A stretch of DNA of 25,000 nt from Owenia fusiformis (lineage: Eukaryota; Annelida; Polychaeta; Sabellida; Oweniidae), in contig CAIIXF020000232.1 in the NCBI GenBank assembly GCA_903813345.2, forward strand, positions 1 through 25,000, given 5' to 3'. This document shows, in pieces, positions 9,844 through 20,707 of the stretch. Made by a program: the position numbers and the translations under genes. The notes under the pieces were generated by a model. It was not told the origin of the DNA and searched no databases. It saw nothing but the letters and a program-made list of their open reading frames with translations. How positions within the stretch are numbered: position 1 is the first letter of the stretch; every line of letters begins with the position of its first letter.

Positions 9844-11470
9844 AAACCACTACCATTTTGATTCCCTTTGCATTCATTCGACTTTATATTTTGCTTCTTA
9901 AAAACGCCATTTGTCTATCACACAGCACTGTCATTTTGATACCCCTTGCATTCGTTCGACTTTGCTTCTTAAAAACGGCATTTGTTGAGCACGAGGCACT
10001 GATATGTTGATAACTATTGCATTCGTTCGACATTGTTTCTTAAAAACGGCATTTGTTGAGCACAAAGCACTGACATTTTGATACCCTTTGCATTTGTTCG
10101 ACTTTATTTGCTTCTTAAAAACGGCATTTGTTAAGCACAAAGCACTGTCATTTTGAAACCCTTTGCATTCTCTCGACTTTGCTTCTTAAAAATGGCATTT
10201 GTTTAGCACAAATCACAGACATTTTGATACGCTTTGGATTCGTTCGACTTTGCTTCTTGAAAGTAGCATTTGTTTTGCACGAAGCATTGACATTTTGATA
10301 CCGTTTGCATTCGTTCGACATTGCTTCTTAAAAAATGGCATTTGTTTAGACGTGTCACAAAAAGGTCGCGCACGATTCTATTTTTCAAACTCTATGACGT
10401 CACAATATGGGACGCTAAAATTCATCCTTTGAAATAAAACTTCCATCTACCTTTATCAAGACGAAAAATAAGTATAATAGTCATATATTGTTTGAGTTAT
10501 GAGCGTTTAAAGACGAAAAATAATTCAAAATGTAACGTGTCAACAGGGGATATTTGCCAGATGTTTTGGTAAAAAAACTCTTTTTTAAAAAAGAACGCGC
10601 AAGAATCGTGAACGGAGTGTAGTTGATCTAAAAACTTCATCGAAACAGCTTTAAAATGATATATAACTTTAATTAGAATATTATCTTATAATCCAGGGAA
10701 TCAAAGTTACATTCACGCGATACCCTTAAAAACAAATGCGGGCCACCTTTTTGCGACACGTCTTAGCACAAAGCACAGACATTTTGATACCCTTTACATA
10801 AGTTCGACTTTGCTTCTTAAAAACGGCGCATTTGTTGAGCACAATGTACTGACATTTTGATACCATTTGCATTCGTTTGACTTTGTTCTTAAAAACTACA
10901 TTTGTTTAATAGCACAAAGCACTGGCATTTTGATACTCTTTGAATTCGTACGACTTTGCTTCTTGAAGCATTTGATAAGCACAAAGCACTGTCATTTTGA
11001 TACCCCTTGCATTCGTTCGACTTTGCTTCTTAAAAACGGCATTTGTTAAGCACGGAGCACTGATATGTTGATAACTATTGCATTCGTTCGACTTTGCTTC
11101 TTAAAAACGGCATTTGTTATAAGCACAAAGCACTGCCATTTTGATACCCTTTGGATTCGTTCGACTTTGTTTCTTAAAACGGCATTTGTTTAGCACAAAG
11201 CACTGACATTTTGATACCCTTTGGATTAGTTCGACTTTGCTTCTTGAAAGTAGCATTAGTTTTGCGCGAAGCTTTGACATTTTGATACCATTTGCATTCG
11301 CTCGACATTGCTTCTTAAAAATGGCATTTGTTAAGCACAAAGCACTGACATTTTGAAACCTATTTGCATGCGTTCGACTTTGCTTTTTGAAAGTAGCATT
11401 TGTTTAGCAAAACGCACTGGCATGTTTGATACCCTTTGGATTCGTTCGACATTCATTCTTAAAAGAGAGC
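9844..11470. repeat. Tandem array, ~17 copies of a ~72-bp unit
   Basis: A unit containing CATTTTGATACCCTTTGCAT, then TTCGTTCGACTTTGCTTCTT, then AAAAACGGCATTTGTT and GCACAAAGCACTG repeats head to tail. I count seven copies before and ten after a 414-bp insertion at 10349-10762. Without the insert the array is about 1.2 kb. Copies differ by scattered changes and small indels. There is higher-order order: the distinctive variant pair at about 9929 and 10000 (GATATGTTGATAACTATTGC) recurs at about 10991 and 11061, and the variant with TTCTTGAAAGTAGCATT at about 10253 recurs at about 11242, so a block of several units was duplicated. Several short open frames cross the array, because the unit is near a multiple of three, but none looks like protein. 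Confidence 0.95.
10349..10762. mobile_element. Harbinger-like MITE (414 bp, TTA duplication) inside the array
   Basis: The ends are inverted: GACGTGTCACAAAAAGGT on the left against GACGTGTCGCAAAAAGGT read inward from the right. TTA flanks both sides (10346-10348 and 10763-10765). Removing the element and one TTA restores an ordinary array unit reading CATTTGTTTAGCACAAAG, which proves insertion and fixes the ends. A 3-bp TTA or TAA duplication is typical of the PIF/Harbinger superfamily; CACTA elements also make 3-bp duplications but have CACTA ends, which are absent here. There is no transposase frame, so it is non-autonomous. A CRE-like TGACGTCA lies at 10394-10401. Confidence 0.85.
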
Positions 11471-13195
11471 TTCGTTTGGGTTGTTTTAGCAAGACTGTGC
11501 GCACGGTACCATTTTGACTACTCCTGAGAATTAATTCAGAAAAGCATCGCAGATCACTGCCATCAGGAAATTAATTCAAACGAGGCGCTACTGGTTGCTT
11601 AGATAACTTCGAAATCCATCAGAACCACGTTCTCTTCGTTAGACTCTAACCGAACAATATAAAAGTAAACAGATTTCGTCTGGAAAACAAAATGCAAAAC
11701 CCTCACACTCTGTGCATTTGTTAAAGAAATCTGATCAAATGTCAGGCAAGAAACCTGGATGGGACCTTCTCAGTTTATACGCTTGTTAGTACTTCAGTAC
11801 CTCATATGAACAGTTCAACCTGTGGAAGAAACATTGAATTTGAAAATATCTCTCGTCGTACTCGATTACGTAATTCGGCGCACATGGCGTGCCATTTTAT
11901 AAACAAAGTGATTGAACTCCCTGTATCTTGATTCTTTTTTGTATTCTCACACGATGTTATTCGAAGATTAAATCAACGATCTTTCTAAATTCTGCCACTG
12001 TTATTTTTGGAATCACGACTGGAATCATAATTTGATATATACTCCTTCAAAGATATAAATAAAACAAAATGTAATTACAAAGAAAAGAACATTTCATGAT
12101 GAATGAATCTCCACCAAAACGGAAATATGTGCACTTTGGATAAGTAGGACAATTAAGTATGATAAAACATTTCTTATCAAATTGGGGAAAATGGGAAAAT
12201 GCGCATTGAGTACATTGAGTTAATTTAGCTTTTACGGAGAAGCATTCTGGAGAGACCAGGTTTGAAGTCTGCAATCAAACGATCAGATAGGTGACGTCAT
12301 CACTTTGATGCACTCTCTTAAAGCAGTACATGTCAAACACGTACACTTACACAATTCTTAATAAGAAACCCCTGCAGGAATCAAAACATGTAAAACGAGC
12401 GGAGATCTACTTTAATGGGTAATGCAATTTCAAATTAACCCAACGCATTTAATCTCAACCTTTTAGAATATATCATTGATGTAAGAGTTAATACTGAGTG
12501 TTTCCAGGGGCTGTTCTCTAATAACTACTCATTTTTTAACATTCCTAAGACGTGGGCAAACTTTAGAAATCGAGAATTATAATACATCTGAGAAATTGGG
12601 CGTAGGATTAAGCAATCGCAAATTGCGTTGTGAGACCTTGCCCCAACAAATCAAACGTCTTAGAGAGAATTAACAAACAAGTTGATATCATTAGCAGGCG
12701 TTCTTAATGGATTTTCGGTACTTTTACAGATTGCATTCATATTTTACAGATGGGATTTCTCCACATATTGGTGATTATACATACCAAATATTTGATCGTG
12801 GCTATGAGGATTATTTGGTTTCAAACAAACGCAAGCGCTAATAAGCAGTGGGTAAATTGACGTTTAGACGATAACGATTTTAACATTAATCATGCGGACG
12901 TGAAGGAAATATGTTCTCTGTTATTAAATTGCTGACGGACACTAAGGGGGGAAATAAAGTTCATAAAGAAAGACGTCGCGGGAAGTGAAGATAGAATTTC
13001 TAACTGATCATATAAAGTACTCTATAAGTTTTACCTCGTCAGTCATATATTTCCAATGTCTTCCTCGTCTCATGATTAGTGAGTAATACATCCAATAAAT
13101 TGATTTATGTGACGTTTACTGTTGTCAGGTTGTTGTTTTCGTCCCCGCATCATTACAATTCTGACTGATTTGACCTACTTCATTTACTTTTTGAT
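11471..13195. other. No confirmed gene; TATA-like motif and CRE-like site
   Basis: This stretch begins with the decayed edge of the tandem array. The only signals are TATAAAAG at 11658-11665, followed 74 bases later by a short open frame (11739), and an isolated TGACGTCA at 12292-12299. The minus-strand open frame at 12047-12274 lacks any motif. Nothing else is supported. Confidence 0.45.
11658..11665 (+). promoter_or_regulatory. Possible TATA box
   Basis: TATAAAAG matches the animal TATA consensus exactly. A 16-codon open frame starts at 11739 (MSGKKPGWDLLSLYAC) in a fair start context (CAAATGTCA), and GTTAGT at 11785-11790 could act as a splice donor that would remove its stop codon. Such matches occur by chance in AT-rich DNA, so this is only a lead. 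Confidence 0.15.
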
Positions 13196-13406
13196 ATGGT
13201 TGAATTACGGCGTCCCATTAGCTACACACTTCGCATATATTCGTCAGATTTGAACCAGGTATTGGAATCGATAAATATTTTGGAATTCTGGTCGTTTTTT
13301 CGAACAGCAAACGTAACATATTTAATTTGGCACTTTAATGGATCCATCGAGTATTTTCTCGCTGTAGAGCTTGAAGGAGAACACTCATTCCATGTTTCAA
13401 ATCTAG

Positions 13407-13574
13407 TTAATTGAGACACATGGGGTCGAGGCCGGAGAGAGAGTTGCGATATGTTCTCTCATAACTGAGCGACGAAGACGTAATGAAAATGAGTTGAATA
13501 ACGCTTTTGATGAGACTACATTATCTGTTACATCGATGATTATGGAGGGATTAGTGGAACATAAACAGAAATGA
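13407..13574 (+). other. Possible coding fragment, unidentified
   Basis: This 55-codon open stretch follows an in-frame TAG (13404-13406) and ends with TGA at 13572-13574. It has no methionine near its start, so it would have to be an exon or a gene remnant. The predicted peptide is charged and helix-like, with phrases such as GERVAICSLITERRRNENE and ETTLSVTSMIMEGLVEH. Its composition is less AT-rich than its surroundings. A different frame upstream (13196-13414) is also open for 72 codons, which could mean a frameshifted gene remnant or coincidence. I recognise no domain. The CTAG or TTGAG before it could serve as a weak splice acceptor. Confidence 0.2.
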
Positions 13575-14556
13575 ACTGCTTCCAGTCGATTCATGTGGCA
13601 GGTATGGATATCACCTGAAAAGGTGAATCAGACATTACAACTTTGAATATGTTAAGTCCCCTTCAAATAATTGGGAAGCGGAGGCCCCTTAAATGTGTTT
13701 AAAACTATGTTTGTCTGTTCTACCAAATTCATTAAGTTTTTAACATATTATTATTGAAGGACAAGGGGATTCAAACCTAAACAGGGTGTTACATGCAATC
13801 TAATGTTGGCTTTCCTAGTCATCAAACTTATTGGAGGGAGTGTAACTACTCCACCCCATTGTGAGTATCACTAACGGTTATAATTAATACAATTGGCTTG
13901 TAGAATATTCACCTCCCTCCGACTGATATAGAAACAAATACGCTACACACAATTAATAGGATCTTAGCAATGATCACAATATGCGTAACGTTAATCAGAA
14001 GGAACAAATTATGGCTAAGTTATTGCAAAGGCCCCAGGCCGCAATCTTAGGTCGTCCAAAGAGGAAATTAGCTAAGATTATAAGCTTCTAGCAAATTGAT
14101 GAAAAGTCAAGAAACCTGCTAAATTAGCGCAAATATTTACACTCTCTTTATAATACTCTGCCATTCATTATAAACTTTGTAAAATACACACTCTCCAACT
14201 GTGAAGGATATTAATTGCTGATAGTATTTACTTAAACTGATTCATTATATTCTAACTACAGACTAGTTCGTAGTTTATGCAATTTTAGCTCATCTTTAGC
14301 ATTGCTTCACGTTTTCAATTTTACCTTTGACGTAACTAATATATATTTATTAACACATAGCCACTTATAAAAGATTTCATTAAAAAAAGTTAATTCTTAA
14401 CAATAATTGAAGAGCGTGAAAAGCTAAAACACGACGACTATAAAAAAATGTCACCACGTGCTTTGGTGCAAATGATACCAAAAGTGTAACAATGTGACAC
14501 CAAACCTCAAATGGCCATCATTAAAGCCGAATGGTTATCACAAAATCGACGAATTT
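13575..14556. other. No recognisable gene
   Basis: Nothing supported on either strand. The sequence is AT-rich with many stops. Confidence 0.5.
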
Positions 14557-14700
14557 AAGCTGTAGCCAAAGATCGAACCTTTCCCGGGAAAGAGACGCCA
14601 TTTTGAAAATGAAATCTCGTATTTTAGCTGTAGTCCCGATGGACGAACAAACGGACGTGGACGGACGTCTCCAAATACTATATCTTTCTTAAGAAAATAA
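14557..14700. repeat. Dispersed repeat with GGACG motif
   Basis: It contains AGCTGTAGCCAAAGATCGAA and, about 65 bases later, AGCTGTAGTCCCGATGGACG, followed by ACAAACGGACGTGGACGGACG. The ACGGACG phrase, together with a nearby GCCATTTTGAAAATGAAAT, recalls the repeats at 20061-20230 and 21590-23735. I infer an old dispersed repeat of that general type. The minus-strand open frame at 14538-14747 runs through it and is not a gene. Confidence 0.5.
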
Positions 14701-17700
14701 CTTATAATCATGTTCGAAAATATACTAGAGTATATAATGGCCAACATTAGTAAATTAGCACCAGACTAGCTGAGTAAAAGCAGTCTGGCAATTGAATTAT
14801 GTCTCATTTTATGTTTTGTTTATTCATGTCATGGTGTTCGACGCAATTTAGTGGTCAACTGGGAATCTTCCTGGGAACATTTATAGCTGTACCTGTCCGG
14901 GACTTGAGAGCATAATGATCTTGTGTCATTACTGCCATTAGCTGGAAATACGTAACACGATTAGCCGAGCTAAAAAGCATTTATAAACTAATCATACAGC
15001 GCCCTAGTATGTTTACAGAGCGGTTTGAATATCGCCACGACAGGCCTAGAGGGGGAGGAGGCGGGTTGTTTCGGCATTTTTTATTTTCTCGATTTATCAA
15101 CTCATTTAAATATCATAATGTCCTTCTACCAAGTACATATCTTGGGGCACTTTGAAACATATTGTTAACTCCTAGTATCCCAAAGTTGAAGCTACATCTA
15201 TGTAATAACATCTAGATTAAACAAACAAACAAGTACTTATATTTTGTAAATGCAGGGGTATTTCACTTCTTTCTGAATTGAGTAATAAATGAAGTCCTTT
15301 GAATGAGGGATGTACAAAGTGGTCACTTATTAGATGTAACCGTCTGGTCTGCTTTTGTTTCTCGTATTATAAACAAGTGAGATGCCTTTTAAAATACATG
15401 TAGACTGAGAAAAAATTCATTCTTGTGGTTTCGATTATTTTTGATGTCTGAATAGAATGGAGAGATGGGTGTTTATATTTATATTTATTTTATCAATGTG
15501 TACACATATAATTCATAATATAAACATAGAAATTCAAACTAAGCTATACAGGTTATGTAGGGGTGTTAGACATTATGTCTTCTGTTCGCTAGATTATAGT
15601 TTGGAATATTTGGGTTTTGATTTCTTATGAATAGTTGTGTCTTTGGGTTATTCTTTTCTCGCTATTATGTTGGACCACGCTCTCTCCTAATTAGACACAT
15701 CTGTTCACCTAATTGAAGTATCTATGTACTGTCTTTCTCAAATCATTTGAGACTACATGCCCTATCTTGTATGCATTTAGTATTTCTATCTAGTATTTAC
15801 AACCTTTTTTGATATTATGAATATTGGTTTATTTATAGTTATTCTTCGACATATATACGTAACGGCCTCTATATGAACGAAATGTCATTTGGACATTAGA
15901 CATGGTTTCTTTTCATGTGCTTGTACTTACATATTTAATACTGGAGTACAATGTTACAGCCTTTGACCATTCTTCTGCTAATATGCATCCCCTCTATATC
16001 GAACAAGTAAGCACATTTTATTAATACTATGATTTTTTGGCCTAAATATTCAATTAAACTTTAAAATCTTCAATAAACTATTTCATGACACAAAATATTG
16101 CATTATCCCTTACAATAGAGAGTACATGGGTACATGTCGGCGCACCAAAATATTGGTCGGTCCGTCTGACAGCCAATCATATTGTATAATTTCAAACATA
16201 CAGGATTTTGTGAGGTCGACACAAAAATCTATTAACAGATTAATGCCTTATAACGGCTTAGAAAAAACATGAATATCAGCCGTATCAGTACTCCCAGGGA
16301 TATTTCCCATTCAGAAACTTCGTTTCACGCAACCAATTTATTTCCCCAAACAATGTTAAATGCATGTTGCATTTCTCACTGCTCTTAGACAAACAGGAAC
16401 ATATAAAATTGCCACCAGGAAGTTATCTAGAATGATTTCTCTTTATCATTTGTGTGCTTGTTCAATACTGTACTATGTTCCATTACACCCAGTGGGCATC
16501 CCTTCACAAATTTTGCAAGTTCACAGATTTGTAGATCTAACCATTGATATATTAAATAACAACATTGATACGTCAATAGAAGATCACTTTCAAAGTGAAC
16601 GGCTTTGCTGTATCAAAGAGCAAGCGATAGATCTTTTCAAATAAAATATATCCTTGAAATATTTATTTAGTAAACATGGCACACCTGCAAAAGCAAACCA
16701 AGGTTAAAGAATGTGTTCCGCTTTTTAAAGTGTCGGTGTGACATTTCATATAAGGTTCTGAAAGATCGGGAAACATTGCACAGACAAGCCAAGGTATTTT
16801 TCAAATTTTTTCTTAAATAATATTTAAGAACTACGATTGAATTCTAGAAAAACTAAAATAGCATTGAGTTACATGTAAGGTACTATCTGCAATATCCGAC
16901 ATGTCTTGAAAATACATACTAGGTTACTTCTTGTTTACTTTTATTTTGCATTTATGTAACGTGTAGTTTACATAATTTGATAATAGGAAGATATTTAAGT
17001 TTCACCACATACTAGTACTGACACAATATTGTATCCCCTGGATGTTGGGATCTTCAAGATGACATAATGTTCAAAATTGTACATAGTAAAATAAGCGGCG
17101 GGTAATATCATATCTTTGATCATCACTCAATTGAATGTAAATAGTTATGGATAAGGACTTTGGTGCACATACATTTACCAAAAAGATGGCTATGACGCCA
17201 TGTCTATCGTAAACTTGCGGAAGTTCGTAAATCTAGTATTTTTCGAGAAATGCAATATTTTGGTGAGAAAGAAAACAATCGTCTTAAGGACTCCAGCGAC
17301 AGGTATGTTCAGACATTGTGATTGGGTAGCCCAGTTTTGATCGACTTGATTGACTATTGAAAATCATATGGTTATTTAATTTGAGGCAGGAACATAGATT
17401 ATTTATCTGTATTGATTCCCATAGCTTACGGCAAAAACAATGAATAGTTTAAAAGATAAGACAGGTGTTTCTTATGCCATCTATCTATTGTACAACATCT
17501 ATTTCCATGAACCTAGCAAACAATAAACCTCTCCGTATAACTAGTAACTATAATTGTAATTTTGCAAACATTTATTTGTTATATGGTTATTATAAAGTTA
17601 TTATCGGGAGTCACTATTTTCAGTACCAACTGAGAGTTGAAGCAAGACTTATTTCAAATCGTTAAAGTTGACATTTTGCGAAATTGTCCTATTATATTAA

Positions 17701-18699
17701 CTAAATGCCAAACATTTTCGGCATTTTTAAAAAACATTTTTAAGAAAGTAACTTGGGCCTCAAAATGACCGATATATAAACATTTTGTAACATCTCACTG
17801 ACAAGCAAAATGATATATCAGTGATCTTTCTCCGTCTCACTTCTTCCTATAACGAGTAGGGAGTAAGAGGGGGGATCGTACATCACGTACTCCGATCCCA
17901 TTTGAAATCAAAACACATACTATATCTAGTAATAGTATTCCCATGTTGGGATAAGTTTCCTCGGTGAACATGTCTTTCCAATCTCTAGTATGTTCGCTGA
18001 AGCGATTTGGGAATTAACTGACGTTATCTGATGAACAGCATCGCAGAAAAACTGAGCATTAGTGTTGTTTTGCGCACATCATTAACCGTGTCTTGGGGAT
18101 TCGTTTTAGTGTTTTAGATGATCAAATGCATGTATTTTCATCAGACCTTCAACCCTACTCTGAACTGTCGACTATCATTAAACAAATATATCCATGAACT
18201 GTAAGAAATAAGATTGTACTTTTCGCTGATCAATTTTATCGTTCCCGGGTATTACACGATTATCCCGCTATCTATTGGATGGAACAGTCGATAAAAAAGG
18301 TTTGTATGAAAACAACTATCGGAACGATCAAATGGATAACAAATCATATGAGAATATTGATCACAGAAGCAATGCATGTAGTAAAACAATCGGAAGTCGT
18401 CAAAGCCTTTTGCGAGTTATCTGTCGTCGTACGTACCTAAAAGGTCAGATCTGCTGTTTGCACAATCTCTCTGTTAGGTGAACATCTCATCCAGTAATGA
18501 GGCGATTAATCAAAGCCAGAGAGAACCATTATTATGATATCAGATTATATAGGGAAATAGTCATGTAATACCTTTCCCTAATATAACATATCCGCAAACA
18601 TATATAAACAGTTATGGATCGATTGATGTATTATCAGAGATGTGAACTCTGACAGGATACTGTTTCACCTTGGTGCTCAATGTCTAGAGATTCAGAATA
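14701..18699. other. No recognisable gene
   Basis: This is the longest featureless stretch. The best open frame is 16360-16644 on the plus strand (94 codons), which begins directly after an in-frame TAA and is followed by AATAAA at 16641-16646. It has no recognisable motif, its length is within chance expectation, and its codon use is as AT-rich as the background. Frames at 17465-17665 and 18275-18481 are weaker still. A small imperfect hairpin (GGGATCG ... CGATCCC) lies at about 17873-17900. Confidence 0.5.
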
Positions 18700-18820
18700 G
18701 GAGGAAATATCCCTGGATTCATAGATGAATGTAGTATCTCCATGTAAAAATGAACCATTAGCAGCTAATATTTACATAGGGATTCTATGATTCATTTATG
18801 AATTTGGAATATCTCCCCTC
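18700..18820. repeat. Foldback, ~50-bp imperfect inverted arms
   Basis: The left arm carries GGATTCATAGATGAATG and CCATGTAAA. The right arm, read in reverse complement, carries AAATTCATAAATGAATC and CTATGTAAA in the same order, with matching GGAAATATCC and GGAGATATTCC at the outer ends. The loop, about 20 bases, is around 18750-18769. No target duplication is visible. It is a small MITE-like foldback or the remains of one. Confidence 0.65.
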
Positions 18821-19084
18821 TTTAAGACCGATTCAAATATTTCTCGCAAACATTTATAGCTACTGATATAAGCCATTTGTAGGTTTATAATCCATGTGAA
18901 ATACTGACGAAAGTACGGGGTATGCGCGGGGTAACCAAGGTGCAACACGAAGATGATGTGATTTCAGCAAATTTATGTTCATCGTTTCAGAAAGATCTGG
19001 TCTGGTCTCTAGATATTCTTATGTGTAAATATCTGTAACAACATCCTAGACAGTGATCTTGACAGTGAATTTCTATATTAAACC

Positions 19085-19645
19085 TTACTCCCGTCGAGAG
19101 CTACTTAGATTTTGAAAGTATAGCTCTCTATCGCTAGAATCAACAGCTTAAGAATCCTGACTTCAAAGAAAATTTCAGGGAATTCAGCTGACTCATGTTG
19201 CACATTATATACCTGAAAATGTATCCTACATCGCCATCTTTCATTCAGCACAACTATAGAACGTCTCACTGCTCTATGTATCGATCAGGACTTCATTTTA
19301 TTGGTCGTGTCAAAAGTTTTGGCCAGGTATATTCAATATGGCGGCTTGACGTTTCCCAAGTTGCGCATGCGTCGATAGTATTTCCGTTTAACCGCCATAT
19401 TGGAAATGGGTATCGAACAATAAACGATTAGAACTCCTGATCGCCATAGAAGCACATCCGCGATCCTACATGCACGGGGAAAGTAGACACATATGAGCCC
19501 ATAATGTAGGCTACAGTTTGAGACAAACAGCAAGCCGTTGACTGGCGCTGATCAAAATTAGATGTCACAATTCTTCAGCTGGGAGATCCTCACGATGGAG
19601 AGCTATACTTTCAAAATCTAACATGGTAGCTCTCGACGTGAGTAA
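19085..19645. mobile_element. Non-autonomous DNA transposon, hAT-like (561 bp, 8-bp duplication)
   Basis: ATTAAACC occurs at 19077-19084 and again at 19646-19653, directly abutting the two ends of the element. The ends are inverted repeats of about 50 bp. The left starts TTACTCCCGTCGAGAGCTAC; the right, inverted, starts TTACTCACGTCGAGAGCTAC. Both continue with TTAGATTTTGAAAGTATAGC and CTCTC, and the only larger difference is a 4-base CATG present on the right. An 8-bp target duplication is standard for hAT elements. P elements also make 8 bp, so the superfamily is an inference. No transposase is encoded. The open frames at 19195-19431 and 19333-19533 lie inside and overlap on opposite strands, so they are probably incidental. 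The centre holds a promoter-like module (19334-19402). Confidence 0.85.
19334..19402. promoter_or_regulatory. Palindromic YY1-like / NRF-1-like module
   Basis: CAATATGGCGG at 19334-19344 is mirrored exactly by CCGCCATATTG at 19392-19402, and the similarity goes a few bases further inward to ACG. ATGGCGG is the core of the YY1 site. Between the arms, TGCGCATGCG at 19362-19371 matches the core of the NRF-1 site. In animals both motifs are enriched in TATA-less, often bidirectional housekeeping promoters. The symmetrical arrangement would suit a bidirectional start region. No transcript evidence is available, and the module is inside a transposon. Confidence 0.4.
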
Positions 19646-19653
19646 ATTAAACC

Positions 19654-20060
19654 TACACAAACTCCCATGTACTTTACGGTATAAGGCGCAGGTAAAGTTA
19701 CCTGAGATACGATATATGGTACCTTATCGTTATCGCGGGTCTTACTACATTGGGAGTGTTTAAAGGTTTAATTATGAAATAACCCTCAAATCCCTCCGAT
19801 TTGAGTATAGTATAGCCATACTTAGGAAAGATCTGACATTATGGGCTCATTTTATTTCACGAAATTTGGATCTGAAAAACGATACAATATTTGCAATCTA
19901 CTCTAAATTACATTTCATTTCAGTATAATAAAGCTACTAGTATACTTCCGAAAGATCACAAAATAAGCGAAAAGTTCTGTTTTTCACCGCCACTTGGGGT
20001 CAGGGTGAAAAACACAGAATATATGTGAAATAGATAGGATGTTGTGAATATACTACCAAA
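19654..20060. other. No recognisable gene
   Basis: Nothing supported. There is a weak inverted pair near 19970-20020 (AAGTTCTGTTTTTCACC and GGTGAAAAACACAGAAT), which may be a small decayed foldback. Confidence 0.4.
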
Positions 20061-20230
20061 ATAGATTTTCCCGGCGGCCATCTTGAATTTTTTGTGTAAA
20101 ACTATTTACCAATATACATCTTTCCGCCAAATATGAAGGAAATTCACTCGTATTCGACTTATATTCCGGACGGACGAACCAACGGACGAAGGGCTTCTCC
20201 ATACCCCTAAAGAACTTCGTTCGTTGGTAA
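20061..20230. repeat. Dispersed repeat of the GGCGGCCAT / GGACGGACG type
   Basis: It opens with CGGCGGCCATCTTGAA and closes with CCGGACGGACGAAC, GGCTTCTCCATACCCC and GAACTTCGTTCG. The closing block matches 23676-23735 (CCGGACAGAAACAC, GGCTTCTCTATACCCC, GAACTTCGTTCGGTGG). The opening block matches the core of the ~140-bp units at 21590-23660. It therefore looks like a short or single-unit member of the same repeat family. The minus-strand open frame at 20053-20235 is incidental. Confidence 0.7.
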
Positions 20231-20606
20231 GACAAGTAGCCAAGACATGTGCTCTAAATAGAAACCCATGCCATCCATTATGTCTGAGGCGATGAATCTG
20301 GAACTGACGAGTATATAAGAATTAGCCACTCTAATAAGAAAATAAGACTTGGCTTATAAGTTGTTTTTGTTGAATTCGTCGACGTTAATATGCAAGAAGT
20401 ATACCCAGATATGTCAACATGCCAATGTAAATCTATACAAACGGAGCTGGACGTCTCGTATATAAAGCAATAATGTAATTAAATGAAGCTGGTCAAAATC
20501 ATACCTTTATCATATGATAGGTACAGTCAGTATGATGATTCTACAATTGTTTTAAGCTTCTCTGATCTAAAAATCGATGCATCACAAGCTTATTGTATTA
20601 TTGCAG

Positions 20607-20707
20607 TACAATCACTACTTCAGTGAGGCTTCCGTTTCCCGCGTCGTCCGGCATGACCGTCTCTTCAAAACAGAAGAACAGCTCCCACAAGGAGATGCCA
20701 TGTTAAG
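20607..20707 (+). other. Candidate internal exon, unidentified protein
   Basis: About half of these 101 bases are G or C, against about one third around them. A plausible acceptor precedes it (TTATTGTATTATTGCAG, ending at 20606), with CTGAT as a possible branch site near 20561. The frame from the first base is open for 33 codons and reads YNHYFSEASVSRVVRHDRLF, then a segment ending EEQLPQGDAML; a TGA follows at 20712. The donor would be AAG|GTCGTG at 20707/20708, which is weak. The peptide has the balanced composition of real protein and is unlike the low-complexity frames elsewhere in the window. I do not recognise the family. It would be a single internal exon of a gene with large introns, or a relic. 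No partner exon was found in the window. Confidence 0.35.

Noticed and set aside
9931-11340. Overlapping open frames on both strands with repeated peptide phrases such as TNAVFKKQ
   Set aside because: They are translations of the 72-bp tandem unit, broken wherever unit length is not a multiple of three; not a repeat protein.
16360-16644. 94-codon plus-strand open frame followed by AATAAA
   Set aside because: Starts right after a stop, has no recognisable domain, and is within chance length; AATAAA is common in AT-rich DNA.
19195-19533. Two opposed open frames inside the hAT-like element
   Set aside because: They lie inside a short non-autonomous element, have no transposase motif, and contradict each other in strand.
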